This document shows, in pieces, positions 1 to 8,617 of a DNA stretch of 64,000 nt. Positions within the stretch are counted from its first letter, which is position 1. Each line of letters opens with the position of its first letter. Source of the DNA: Polynucleobacter sp. AP-Latsch-80-C2. GTDB taxonomy: Bacteria; Pseudomonadota; Gammaproteobacteria; Burkholderiales; Burkholderiaceae. The position numbers and the translations under genes were made by a program. The notes under the pieces were generated by a model that was not told the origin of the DNA, searched no databases, and saw only the letters and a list, made by a program, of their open reading frames with translations. The stretch covers positions 124,001 to 188,000 of the forward strand of contig NZ_JACVOY010000002.1 of NCBI RefSeq assembly GCF_018882185.1, written 5' to 3'.

Positions 1-455
1 TACGTCGTGATCCGTTTGCCATGATTGCATTCGCTGGCTACAACATGAGCGATTACTTCCAGCATTGGCTGAACATCGGTAAGAAGTTAGAGGCTGATGG
101 CGCAGTATTGCCGAAGATTTATTGTGTAAATTGGTTCCGTAAAGATGAGAATGGCAAGTTTGTATGGCCGGGCTTTGGTGAGAACATGCGTGTTCTTTCT
201 TGGATCTTGGAGCGTGCAGAAGGCAAAGCAAGCGGCAAAGAAACGCCATTTGGTATTACTCCTGAGTACAGCGATATGCACTGGGGCGGCCTTGATTACT
301 CTGCTGATAAATTTACTAAGGCCATTACCGTTGGAATTGACGACTGGAAGAATGAGCTGAAGTTGCATACAGAGTTGTTTGATCACCTTGGCGATCGTTT
401 GCCAAAAGAGATGAAAGAAACTCGCGCAAAAATCGAAGCACGATTAAACGCTTAA
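1..455 (+). CDS. pckG: Phosphoenolpyruvate carboxykinase (GTP), C-terminal part
   Basis: This is the 3' end of a gene that begins before the window. The reading frame is open from base 3 (RRDPFAM...) to the stop at 453-455. The protein matches the C-terminal lobe of GTP-dependent PEP carboxykinase, which converts oxaloacetate to phosphoenolpyruvate in gluconeogenesis. Family landmarks are GYNMSDYFQHWL, the nucleotide-side VNWFRKDENGKFVWPGFGEN stretch, and the WILERAEG segment. The P-loop and metal-binding residues lie upstream and cannot be checked. The first internal ATG (21) is not the true start. Confidence 0.93.
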   Translation, partial: RRDPFAMIAFAGYNMSDYFQHWLNIGKKLEADGAVLPKIYCVNWFRKDENGKFVWPGFGENMRVLSWILERAEGKASGKETPFGITPEYSDMHWGGLDYSADKFTKAITVGIDDWKNELKLHTELFDHLGDRLPKEMKETRAKIEARLNA

Positions 456-495
456 GTTTTCAATAGCACTAAACGCTTTATCTAGATTCAGTTAA

Positions 496-1731
496 ATGAC
501 CAAACCCCAACACCATGAAATAGTGGTGATTGGGGCAGGCATTTGTGGTGCAACCATTACCAATGAGTTGCTCGAGCGCGGCAAAGCAGTTTGTATTGTC
601 GATGCTGCACCCTCCCCTGCAAGCGCTTGCTCAAGTCATGCATACGCAATCGCACATCCCCATATAGGTAAAGGCTCTCCGCGTTTATTGCGCTTAACGC
701 GCATTGCATTTTTATTGGCCCAATCTCGTTGGGGCAAGGTATGGAATCAACATGGCATCTTTCAGCCCACCAAAAAAGATAAAGTGTTTGATCGCGCAGA
801 GATGCTTGACTACCTCAGCGCTTTAGAGCTTGATGGAAGTATGGCGTTGCCATTAAGTGCAGATGAAGCAAGTGAGATTTGTGGAATTGCGCAAAGCGGG
901 GTTTGGCTACCGCGTGGTGCGTCTTTAAATTTATCTGATGCTACCAATCAGGCATTAAAGAATCACGATCGCCTAAGTTGTATTTGGAATACGCGCGTAA
1001 CGCGTTTGGAAAATCTCAATAATCAATGGCTTTTATTTAACGAAAAGAATGAAGTCATTGTGTCAGCCGATAAGCTAGTCATCGCCGCGGCCATGGAAAG
1101 CAAGGCGCTTCTAAACGGCATTGGAATTCGAGTGCCATTAAAGCCTGTGCGCGGCCAATTGAGTATTTTTTCTATTGAGAAAAATGATCCATGGGTAGAA
1201 AAATTACCAAATGTTGGCATTTCAGGGGATGGCTACTGTCTACCGGCAGAACAAATGTCCGATGGCAGTTATCGCTGGATTGTTGGTTCGACTTTCGATG
1301 AAGGAGAGGATGACCTTTCTTCCCGAGGTGTGAGCGATGACTTCAATCGCGAGCAGGCCAAAGGTTTGGTAGATTATTCGCAAGGCAAGCGCGAGGGCTT
1401 GCAGAGCTCAGGTGATTTTGTTGGGGTACGTTGTGTGGCCGGCGATCGCTTGCCGATGATTGGGGCCCTTACGCAGCGGCCCGGAATCTATTTGGCTACC
1501 GCCCTGGGCTCCAGAGGAGTTCTCTGGTCAGCCCTGGCGGCCAAGTTAATCAGCGCTCAAGTGCTAGAGGAAGACTTGGGCTTGCTGACGCGCTTTGGTT
1601 TTGCTGCAGATTTAGTTGCGGCACTAGCGCCCGCCCGTTTTTTTGCTGGTGCCTTAGCGGCGCCTGCAGCCTTAGGGGCTTTAGCCTCAAATTCAAAACC
1701 TGTTTTTCCTTCGGCACCCAAAACAAGATAG
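496..1731 (+). CDS. FAD-dependent oxidoreductase, MnmC2-like
   Basis: A 411-residue DAO-fold oxidoreductase. The N-terminus carries the dinucleotide motif GAGICG (residues 13-18). Near the C-terminus GDRLPMIG and LATALGSRGVLWSAL resemble the FAD domain of the bifunctional tRNA enzyme MnmC, which removes the carboxymethyl group from cmnm5(s2)U34 of tRNA. Here the methyltransferase half (MnmC1) is absent, so this is either a stand-alone MnmC2 or a related amine oxidase. The family usually ends near the LAPARFFA segment. About 26 further Ala/Pro-rich residues follow, antisense to the end of topB, and look like read-through. The start ATG at 496 directly precedes the FAD motif. Confidence 0.8.
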   Translation: MTKPQHHEIVVIGAGICGATITNELLERGKAVCIVDAAPSPASACSSHAYAIAHPHIGKGSPRLLRLTRIAFLLAQSRWGKVWNQHGIFQPTKKDKVFDRAEMLDYLSALELDGSMALPLSADEASEICGIAQSGVWLPRGASLNLSDATNQALKNHDRLSCIWNTRVTRLENLNNQWLLFNEKNEVIVSADKLVIAAAMESKALLNGIGIRVPLKPVRGQLSIFSIEKNDPWVEKLPNVGISGDGYCLPAEQMSDGSYRWIVGSTFDEGEDDLSSRGVSDDFNREQAKGLVDYSQGKREGLQSSGDFVGVRCVAGDRLPMIGALTQRPGIYLATALGSRGVLWSALAAKLISAQVLEEDLGLLTRFGFAADLVAALAPARFFAGALAAPAALGALASNSKPVFPSAPKTR

Positions 1732-4229
1732 GCTTTAAAGCCACGGCCAGTACGGTTTGACTTAAAGTTGGTCAACAGATCTGTGCGGCCTTCTTTGAGT
1801 AGCTTCTGAATTTGTTCCGCAGAAATTTCTTGCTGCAAAACGACTTTGCCAGTTTTGAAGTCACAAGATTTATTAGGGCCGGTATTGTTTTCGCAAACAT
1901 AACGCATGCCATCTTCATAAACGGCACCAGAACATTTTGGACAAACGCCCAATGCTAGGCGGCCTGTGAAATCAATCGCCTCAGTTTCTTCATCTTGAGT
2001 ATTACCAAAGTCAAACTCAAGCTTGAAGCCTGCGTTTGGATAGTCGGCATCATCTTCTGGAATTTCAGATAGTTTGATGATGGCGGCAAATGGACGCCCC
2101 ATTTTGCTACGGAAACCTTGCAGTGGGCCAATGGTTTTTTCACGCAATAGTTCTTCTACTTCTGGATATTCAAATGCGCGTCCACCAGGCGTCTTGCTGA
2201 TAGTAAAACCACATTTTTCACAAGCAAACCGGCGATAGTTTTCTTTGACCGAACCCTTACAGTGTGGGCACGGCGTAGACATCGTCGCATAGTCACCCGG
2301 AATCGTATCGCTGTCGTATTCTTTGGCGCGCTTGACGATGCGCTGAGTCATCTGCGCAATCTCTTGCATGAAGGTGTCGCGATTCATCTTACCTTGCTCA
2401 ATCAGCGACAGCTTGTTTTCCCAGCTACCAGTAAGGTCTGGGCGAGTGAGCTCTTCTACGTCCAAGCCGCGCAGCAAAGTCATCAATTGAAAGGCTTTGG
2501 CAGTTGGAATCAGCTCACGCGCTTCACGAACCATATATTTTTCTGCTAACAGTCCTTCAATGATTGCCGCGCGAGTAGCAGGGGTGCCAAGGCCTTTTTC
2601 TGCCATAGCTTCACGCATCTCATCATCATCAACCCACTTACCGGCACTCTCCATTGCTGAGAGTAAGGTCGCTTCGGTATAGCGAGCCGGTGGCTTGGTT
2701 TTAAGTGGTACTGCAGCGATGGTTTCTGTTTGAACGCTCTCACCTTCTTGTACAGGTACCAACTCATCGTCTGCCTGATTAGATCTGCCGTATACGGTTA
2801 GCCACCCTGGATTAACCAGTACACGCCCTTCAGTTTTGAAGTGATGGCCAGAGGCTTCGGTGATACGGGTCGTGACCCGGAATTCTGCGGCTGGATAAAA
2901 GACCGCCAAGAAACGACGTACGACCAAGTCATATAACTTAAATTCAGGCTCACTTAAATTCTTTGGTGTTTCCAGCGTTGGAATAATCGCAAAGTGATCT
3001 GAAATTTTGGTGTTATCAAAGATGCGTTTGTTTGGCTTGATCCAACCATAACCCGCCTTTGCTTTTGGATCCTTCGGATCGCCCTGCAGAATTTGTTTAG
3101 CAAAAGGACGATATTCTTGTGAGTGCTCAGCCAGGATTTCCATGGTTTGCTTCACGGTATCCAAATAATCCTCTGGCAATGCTTTTGCATCGGTACGTGG
3201 ATAGGTCAATACTTTATGACGCTCATAGAGCGCTTGGGCCAAACCCAAGGTATTTTTTGCAGAAAAACCAAAGCGGGCATTTGCTTCGCGTTGCAAGCTC
3301 GTTAAGTCAAAGAGCTGTGGCGCGAGTTGAGTTGCGGGTTTGGCCTCTTCGGTGACGGTGGCCTTCTTATCGCGGCAGGCAGCAACAATGCTTTGCGCAG
3401 CCGCTTCGCTCCACAGGCGATTCTCGCGTGCGTCGGGTTCGGTCACATCTTTCTTAAATTTGGGATCAAACCAGCGACCCTCGTAGATCCCAGCCGAAGC
3501 AATAAATTCTGCTTTTACTTCCCAGTAGTCTTTAGAAATAAATTTTCGAATCAACTCTTCTCGCTCAACCACAATAGAGAGTGTAGGCGTTTGCACACGA
3601 CCTACTGTAGTTAAGAAAAAACCACCACTCTTGCTATTAAAGGCTGTCATGGCGCGCGTGCCGTTAATGCCTACGAGCCAATCAGCTTCAGAGCGACAAC
3701 GTGCTGCATCAGCCAAGGGTTGCATTTCTACATCTGAGCGAAGATTTGCAAAGCCATCTCGGATGGCTGCTGGCGTCATCGATTGCAACCAGAGCCTTTG
3801 GATCGATTGCGATGCTTTGGCGTGTTGTGCAATCAAGCGAAAAATTAACTCACCCTCACGTCCCGCGTCACAGGCATTAATTAATGAAGTAATGTCTTTG
3901 CGTTTAATTAACCTTTGAAGGACTTTGAGACGCGATTCGGTTTTGACGATCGGGCGCAAATCAAAGTAAGGGGGGACAACTGGCAAATTGGCAAACGACC
4001 ACTTACCGCGTTTAACGTCAAACTCTTCGGGGGCTGCTATTTCTAGAAGGTGGCCAACAGCGGATGAAATAACGAAGTCGTCGTTCTCAAAATAATCCTC
4101 ATGTTTGGTAAATCCGCCAAGTGCTTTAGCAATGTCATTGGCTACCGAGGGTTTCTCGGCAATGATCAGGGCCTTGGGGTGATCCACGGTTGAGGTTTTG
4201 GAGCTGCTTTTGGTAGATGCTTTAGCCAC
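1557..4229 (-). CDS. topB: DNA topoisomerase III
   Basis: An 890-residue type IA topoisomerase that decatenates DNA by passing single strands. An N-terminal Toprim domain (ALIIAEKPSVANDIAKALGG, then DAGREGELIF) is followed by the catalytic region with the tyrosine motif VLTYPRTDAKALPEDYL. Two zinc-ribbon modules follow near the C-terminus (CPHC...CEKC and CPKC...C...C). The tail is a low-complexity Ala/Lys/Ser stretch, probably for DNA contact. It is longer than E. coli TopB (about 650 residues), which fits beta-proteobacterial versions with zinc ribbons. The last 175 bases overlap the convergent oxidoreductase gene. Confidence 0.96.
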   Translation of the reverse strand: MAKASTKSSSKTSTVDHPKALIIAEKPSVANDIAKALGGFTKHEDYFENDDFVISSAVGHLLEIAAPEEFDVKRGKWSFANLPVVPPYFDLRPIVKTESRLKVLQRLIKRKDITSLINACDAGREGELIFRLIAQHAKASQSIQRLWLQSMTPAAIRDGFANLRSDVEMQPLADAARCRSEADWLVGINGTRAMTAFNSKSGGFFLTTVGRVQTPTLSIVVEREELIRKFISKDYWEVKAEFIASAGIYEGRWFDPKFKKDVTEPDARENRLWSEAAAQSIVAACRDKKATVTEEAKPATQLAPQLFDLTSLQREANARFGFSAKNTLGLAQALYERHKVLTYPRTDAKALPEDYLDTVKQTMEILAEHSQEYRPFAKQILQGDPKDPKAKAGYGWIKPNKRIFDNTKISDHFAIIPTLETPKNLSEPEFKLYDLVVRRFLAVFYPAAEFRVTTRITEASGHHFKTEGRVLVNPGWLTVYGRSNQADDELVPVQEGESVQTETIAAVPLKTKPPARYTEATLLSAMESAGKWVDDDEMREAMAEKGLGTPATRAAIIEGLLAEKYMVREARELIPTAKAFQLMTLLRGLDVEELTRPDLTGSWENKLSLIEQGKMNRDTFMQEIAQMTQRIVKRAKEYDSDTIPGDYATMSTPCPHCKGSVKENYRRFACEKCGFTISKTPGGRAFEYPEVEELLREKTIGPLQGFRSKMGRPFAAIIKLSEIPEDDADYPNAGFKLEFDFGNTQDEETEAIDFTGRLALGVCPKCSGAVYEDGMRYVCENNTGPNKSCDFKTGKVVLQQEISAEQIQKLLKEGRTDLLTNFKSNRTGRGFKAYLVLGAEGKTGFEFEAKAPKAAGAAKAPAKKRAGASAATKSAAKPKRVSKPKSSSST

Positions 4230-4434
4230 GCGTTTGCCTAAATTTGAGTCTGAAATGATGTTTTTAATAGCGAAAAAGGTGAACCAATTTAACCTAGAGG
4301 GGGCTTTGGTCCGCTACTTACCCCTTTTTTATTATTAACCGATAAATTAAGAAAAGTCCAAAATAGCGCCATTTTGACCTTATGTCGCCCCTAGTTTTTA
4401 AGGATTTTTGCTTAAAAACCCACTTTAAAGTACC
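4230..4434. other. Gap between dprA and topB
   Basis: No gene is seen in this AT-rich 205-base gap. A 9-base inverted repeat (4394-4402 with 4411-4419, loop 8) lies just beyond the dprA stop and may form a weak hairpin. It is not followed by a T-run, so I do not call it a terminator. The topB promoter should lie in the upper part of the gap, but no convincing -35/-10 pair was seen. Confidence 0.5.
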
Positions 4435-5121
4435 TTAAATAGGGTTTTTCCTAAAAATGAGCTCCTCCAGAACCTCTTCTGGATTGCAGACCAGCTTGGC
4501 CCCTTGCTGGATGAGCTTATGGCAGCCGCCCGAAAGTGGGTTATTAATAGCGCCAGGAAGGGCAAAAACCTCTCTTCCCATCTCAGCAGCAAGACGTGCG
4601 GTAATGAGTGAGCCAGACTTTTCTGCGGCTTCAATGACTACCACGCCCAACGCGAGTGCTGCAATGAGGCGATTTCGCCTGGGGAAGTGAAAAGGTTTTG
4701 GCCCCGCACCCAAGGGGAGTTCAGAAATTAGGAGCCCCTGCCGACTGATGGCCCTTGCAAGGCCCACATGCTCCCTTGGGTAAGTAAGGTTTAGGCCTGT
4801 CCCACAAACTGCTGCTGTTAAGTGGCCCTGTCCAAGCCTAAGGACTGCTTGATGTGCTGCCCCATCAACCCCCTTAGCAAGCCCCGAGATGACCAGGGCG
4901 CCCGCTTTTGATAGCGCTTGCGCGAAGAATGCAGCATGGCACAACCCGCTGCTGCTGGCTGCACGAGAGCCCACAATTGCAATCATGGGCATATTCAATA
5001 GGTGAGCATCTCCATGGATGAAGAGTTGCTTCGGGGGGTCATATAAGTCGTTCAGGCGCACAGGGTAACAACTATCGTTTCGCTGGATTTGTAGGATTGG
5101 TCTTGGGCAGAGGTTTTGCAT
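4435..5121 (-). CDS. dprA: DNA processing protein DprA (core only)
   Basis: A recombination mediator that loads RecA on incoming single-stranded DNA during natural transformation. The Rossmann-fold core is clear: [79 protein letters not shown]. With the ATG at 5121 the protein has 228 residues, much shorter than E. coli Smf (374). Neither an N-terminal SAM-like domain nor a C-terminal winged helix is visible. The frame stays open to 5259, but that extension would run antisense into def and shows no DprA features. Divergent from def. Start uncertain. Confidence 0.9.
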   Translation of the reverse strand: MQNLCPRPILQIQRNDSCYPVRLNDLYDPPKQLFIHGDAHLLNMPMIAIVGSRAASSSGLCHAAFFAQALSKAGALVISGLAKGVDGAAHQAVLRLGQGHLTAAVCGTGLNLTYPREHVGLARAISRQGLLISELPLGAGPKPFHFPRRNRLIAALALGVVVIEAAEKSGSLITARLAAEMGREVFALPGAINNPLSGGCHKLIQQGAKLVCNPEEVLEELIFRKNPI

Positions 5122-5192
5122 CAAATGATTTTGACTTTCAAAAAAATTGCCACAATCAGCACGAGCTGATTGGTCTGTTGGATAATTCCGAC

Positions 5193-5708
5193 ATGGCTTT
5201 ATTAACTGTCCTTTGCTATCCAGATCCGCGTTTGCATAAAGTTGCCAAACCCGTGGCACAAGTAGACTCGCGCATTAAAAAAATTGTGGCTGACATGGCT
5301 GACACAATGTATGAGGCGCCGGGTGTAGGTTTGGCCGCAACACAAGTAGACATTCATGAGCGCATTGTGGTGATTGATGTCTCAGACGAGCAAAATGAAT
5401 TAATGGTTTTTATTAATCCAGAAATTACTTGGGCGAGTCCTGAAAAAAAATCATGGCGTGAAGGATGTCTCTCTGTTCCTGAGTTTTATGATGAAGTGGA
5501 GCGTCCTGCCCAAGTCAAAGTAAAGGCCCTAGACATTAACGGCAAAGAGTTTGAGATTGAAGCCGATGGTCTTTTGGCCGTGTGCTTACAGCATGAGTTA
5601 GATCATCTTCAGGGAAAAGTATTCGTTGAATATTTATCTATGCTCAAGCGCACGCGCATTTCACAAAAACTAAAAAAGCGCGCCAAAGAATTATTGGAAG
5701 AGCGCTAA
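5193..5708 (+). CDS. def: Peptide deformylase
   Basis: A 171-residue metalloenzyme that removes the N-formyl group from nascent proteins. All three catalytic motifs are present: [17 protein letters not shown] (metal-ligand Cys) and QHELDHLQG (HExxH-type). I chose the ATG at 5193 because [14 protein letters not shown] is the usual N-terminus; the 32 extra codons back to 5097 look non-coding. It is followed after 7 bases by fmt, so the formylation and deformylation enzymes are probably co-transcribed with rsmB. Confidence 0.97.
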   Translation: MALLTVLCYPDPRLHKVAKPVAQVDSRIKKIVADMADTMYEAPGVGLAATQVDIHERIVVIDVSDEQNELMVFINPEITWASPEKKSWREGCLSVPEFYDEVERPAQVKVKALDINGKEFEIEADGLLAVCLQHELDHLQGKVFVEYLSMLKRTRISQKLKKRAKELLEER

Positions 5709-5715
5709 GCGCCCC

Positions 5716-6729
5716 ATGAAAATCGTCTTTGCTGGAACTCCACAGTTTGCTGCGCAAGCACTGCGGGCTATTGTTGATGCAGGCCATGAAATTGTATTGG
5801 TTCTAACGCAGCCTGACCGTCGTGCAGGTAGAGGCATGCATTTGCAAGCTAGTCCCGTTAAAGAATTTGCGCTTGAAAAGAATATTCCGGTTCTGCAGCC
5901 ACAGACGCTTAGACGTAACAGTGCTGATATACAAAAACAAGCAGAGGCGGAATCTGCTTATCAGCAGTTATCTACGATCGAGTTTGATGTGATGGTGGTT
6001 GTGGCTTATGGCTTGATATTGCCGCAAGAAATTTTAGACATTACACAGCGTCCTGCGCGCTATGGAAGTTTTAATATTCACGCCTCTTTGCTGCCGCGTT
6101 GGCGGGGTGCCGCCCCCATTCAGCGAGCGATCGAAGCGGGCGACTCTAAGACGGGTGTTTGCATCATGAAGATGGATGCTGGTCTAGATACAGGCGATAC
6201 CGTGTTGGTTGATGAGCTTGTCATTAATCCAGAGGAAACTAGCGCCACGCTGCATGATCGATTGTCGGCAATGGGCGCTAAGCTCATTGTGGAGACCTTA
6301 AATGCCTTAGAGCAAACAAAGGCGCTGAATAGCACACCGCAAAATTCCGATGGCATTACTTATGCTGAAAAGATCTTAAAAAGTGAAGGCGAGATCGATT
6401 GGTCATTTAGCGCACAGGAGATTGATTACAAAATTCGCGCCTTTAATCCCTTCCCGGGCGCAACAGCCACTATCGATGACCTCTCTTTAAAGTGCTGGAC
6501 CTCTCGTATTCCTACCAAAGGGTCTTATAGCGAGAACGGACATGTGGGCGAAGTGTTAGGGTTTAGTGAAGAGGGCGTCCTTATTCAATGTGGACAAGGC
6601 GTCATTGAAGTTTTAGAAATGCAAAGACCTGGCGGAAAAAAAATGAGTGCAACTATGTGCATGCAATCACTGCTAGACCAAGAAAAAGTTTTACGCTTTC
6701 AGGCAATAACTCAGAGCAAATCCATTTGA
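5716..6729 (+). CDS. fmt: Methionyl-tRNA formyltransferase
   Basis: A 337-residue enzyme that formylates initiator Met-tRNA using 10-formyl-THF. The N-terminal transformylase domain starts MKIVFAGTPQFAAQAL and has the catalytic NIHASLLPRWRGAAPIQRAI and the Asp loop AGLDTGD. The C-terminal tRNA-binding domain includes AFNPFPGATA. It sits between def and rsmB, the common bacterial order. The stop TGA (6727-6729) overlaps the proposed TTG start of rsmB. Confidence 0.97.
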   Translation: MKIVFAGTPQFAAQALRAIVDAGHEIVLVLTQPDRRAGRGMHLQASPVKEFALEKNIPVLQPQTLRRNSADIQKQAEAESAYQQLSTIEFDVMVVVAYGLILPQEILDITQRPARYGSFNIHASLLPRWRGAAPIQRAIEAGDSKTGVCIMKMDAGLDTGDTVLVDELVINPEETSATLHDRLSAMGAKLIVETLNALEQTKALNSTPQNSDGITYAEKILKSEGEIDWSFSAQEIDYKIRAFNPFPGATATIDDLSLKCWTSRIPTKGSYSENGHVGEVLGFSEEGVLIQCGQGVIEVLEMQRPGGKKMSATMCMQSLLDQEKVLRFQAITQSKSI

Positions 6730-8039
6730 CCGATCAAACAAAACTCCGCAGCCTTCCCCTTTCTGAAGCCATTACTATCGCTGCACAGGCTGTGGGAGAA
6801 GTGTTCAGTGGTAGATCGTTAACAGAGGTTTTAGATCAGCTAGAGGCGCATGAGCGCCCCATTGTTCAAAGTCTCAGTTTTGATGCATTACGTAAGTGGG
6901 TGCGTTCACATGAGTTGATCAAAGAGTTCATACCTAAGCCACCACCGCCAGAGGTAGATCATTTGCTAAGCGTTGCCATTGCCTTATTTTTGCAGGGCAA
7001 AGAAGATGGCAATCATTACCCTGCACACACCATTGTTGATCAAGCCGTCAAAGCCTGTAGTGAATACGACAAAACCATGTATGCCAAAGGCTTGGTAAAT
7101 GCCGTTTTGCGTAAAGTGAGTTTGCTAGTACAAAAATTAGAGAGCGATCAATATCCTCCTGACCCCATCCCGATGTTTGCACCGGCATGGTGGCGTGCAA
7201 ATCTGAAGCGACATTATCCAAAGCAATGGCAATCAATATTGTTTGCTCAGGCAAAGCGTGCGCCCTTAATTTTGCGAGTGAATCAAAAACAGCACACACG
7301 TGTCGAATATCAGAACCTATTGAACGATGCCGGTATTTCCTCTGTTGGAGTTGATGAGGTCGCTGGAGTTCAACTGCCGTCAGCGCTGTTGTTGACTAAG
7401 CCAGTCCCTGTTGGAGAATTGCCAGGTTTCTACACCGGGGCAGTGTCCGTTCAAGATGCCGGTGCGCAGTTAGCTGCCGTATTGTTAAATCCACAACCTG
7501 GAGATCTGGTGTTAGATGCTTGCGCTGCACCAGGCGGCAAGACTGCGCACTTGTTAGAGCTAGCCGATTGCAAATTGCTTGCCTTGGAGCTGGATCAAGA
7601 GCGCTTGGGAAAAATTGGTGGAAATTTAGATCGTTTGCGCTTGCAGTCGAATTCCGTTCGCATCCAACAGGGCGATGGTTCTAAGGCTGGTTGGTGGGAT
7701 GGCATAGCTTTTGACAAGATATTGCTAGATGCACCTTGCTCAGCATCAGGGATTGTGGCGCGTCATCCAGACATTCCATTTTTGAGGCGTGAGGCAGACA
7801 TCAAGTCTTTACAGCAAAAACAGCGCGCCATTCTGAATCAAGCATGGAAGATGCTCAAGCCAGAGGGACTCATGCTCTATGTCACCTGCTCAATCTTTCC
7901 AGAAGAGGGTGAGGAGCAGGCTATATGGTTTGCTGCAGAGCATAGCAATGCGGTACGATTAGCTGCTCCAGGGCAAATTTTGCCTACAGAAGTAAATGAC
8001 GGGTTTTACTACGCCTTGTTTAAGAAAAATGGACCATGA
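6726..8039 (+). CDS. rsmB: 16S rRNA (cytosine-967-C5)-methyltransferase
   Basis: A 437-residue m5C methyltransferase with an N-terminal NusB-like RNA-binding domain (about residues 15-150) and a Rossmann catalytic domain. Motifs: SAM-binding DACAAPGGKTAHLLE, motif IV LDAPCSASGIVARHPD and the catalytic cysteine in YVTCSIFPEEGE. The best start is the TTG at 6726, which overlaps the fmt stop and gives a family-like N-terminus (translational coupling). An ATG at 6657 would create a 73-base overlap and an N-terminus not typical of RsmB. The stop overlaps the next start by 4 bases. Confidence 0.94.
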   Translation: MTDQTKLRSLPLSEAITIAAQAVGEVFSGRSLTEVLDQLEAHERPIVQSLSFDALRKWVRSHELIKEFIPKPPPPEVDHLLSVAIALFLQGKEDGNHYPAHTIVDQAVKACSEYDKTMYAKGLVNAVLRKVSLLVQKLESDQYPPDPIPMFAPAWWRANLKRHYPKQWQSILFAQAKRAPLILRVNQKQHTRVEYQNLLNDAGISSVGVDEVAGVQLPSALLLTKPVPVGELPGFYTGAVSVQDAGAQLAAVLLNPQPGDLVLDACAAPGGKTAHLLELADCKLLALELDQERLGKIGGNLDRLRLQSNSVRIQQGDGSKAGWWDGIAFDKILLDAPCSASGIVARHPDIPFLRREADIKSLQQKQRAILNQAWKMLKPEGLMLYVTCSIFPEEGEEQAIWFAAEHSNAVRLAAPGQILPTEVNDGFYYALFKKNGP

Positions 8040-8617
8040 GCCACAGAATTAAACAATTTGTCCTTTTGGGTTTGATGTTGTTGGGCATCTTTGCGACAAC
8101 AGTCAACGCCGAAGGAATCAAAATTAAATCCTTTGAGTTAGAAAAGGTAGAGGGCGACTGGCTATTAAGCGCGTCTTTTCAGATCGAGCTAGCACCAGGC
8201 TTAGAGGATGCAGTAGAAAAAGGCGTGGTCTTATATTTCCAAACAGAGTTTGAGTTAACCCGTGGGCGCTGGTATTGGTTTGATGAAAAGTCCGTGATCG
8301 CTCAACGACAAACGCGGCTTTCTTATCAGCCACTGACACAGCAATATCGAATTGCTTCAGAGGGCTTTACATTTTCAGCGCCAACCATTGCTGAGGCGCT
8401 ACAAGCAGTTGGAAGCGTTGGCGGCTGGCACGTTATTGATAACGCTCAGCTTGACCAAAGCAGATCCTACCAGGCAGGCCTGAGGATGAATCTGGATCTG
8501 AGCAAGTTACCAAAACCGTTTCAGGTCAATGCATTAAATAATCGCGATTGGAGTGTATCCAGCGACTGGTACCGCTTTCCTTTCTCACCTACAGGCCCCA
8601 ATTTAATTAAGCGATGA
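8036..8617 (+). CDS. DUF4390 periplasmic protein
   Basis: A 193-residue protein with a clear signal peptide (VLLGLMLLGIFATTVNA, cleavage near residue 25). The body resembles the DUF4390 family (LYFQTEFELTRGRWYWFDE), which in beta-proteobacteria is found between rsmB and an NtrY-like kinase. The function is unknown. It overlaps both neighbours by 4 bases (ATGA junctions), so it is translated as part of the rsmB-DUF4390-kinase-regulator operon and may serve the sensor kinase in the periplasm. Confidence 0.88.
   Translation: MSHRIKQFVLLGLMLLGIFATTVNAEGIKIKSFELEKVEGDWLLSASFQIELAPGLEDAVEKGVVLYFQTEFELTRGRWYWFDEKSVIAQRQTRLSYQPLTQQYRIASEGFTFSAPTIAEALQAVGSVGGWHVIDNAQLDQSRSYQAGLRMNLDLSKLPKPFQVNALNNRDWSVSSDWYRFPFSPTGPNLIKR

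Noticed and set aside
1431..1760. Frames in and opposite the end of the oxidoreductase gene as separate proteins
   Set aside because: They overlap strongly supported genes in other frames and lack recognisable motifs or ribosome-binding sites.
4394..4419. Inverted repeat after dprA as terminator
   Set aside because: Stem is AT-rich and no T-run follows on the minus strand.
6657..6725. ATG at 6657 as the rsmB start
   Set aside because: It would overlap fmt by 73 bases and add residues not typical of RsmB; TTG 6726 overlaps the fmt stop and gives a family-like N-terminus.
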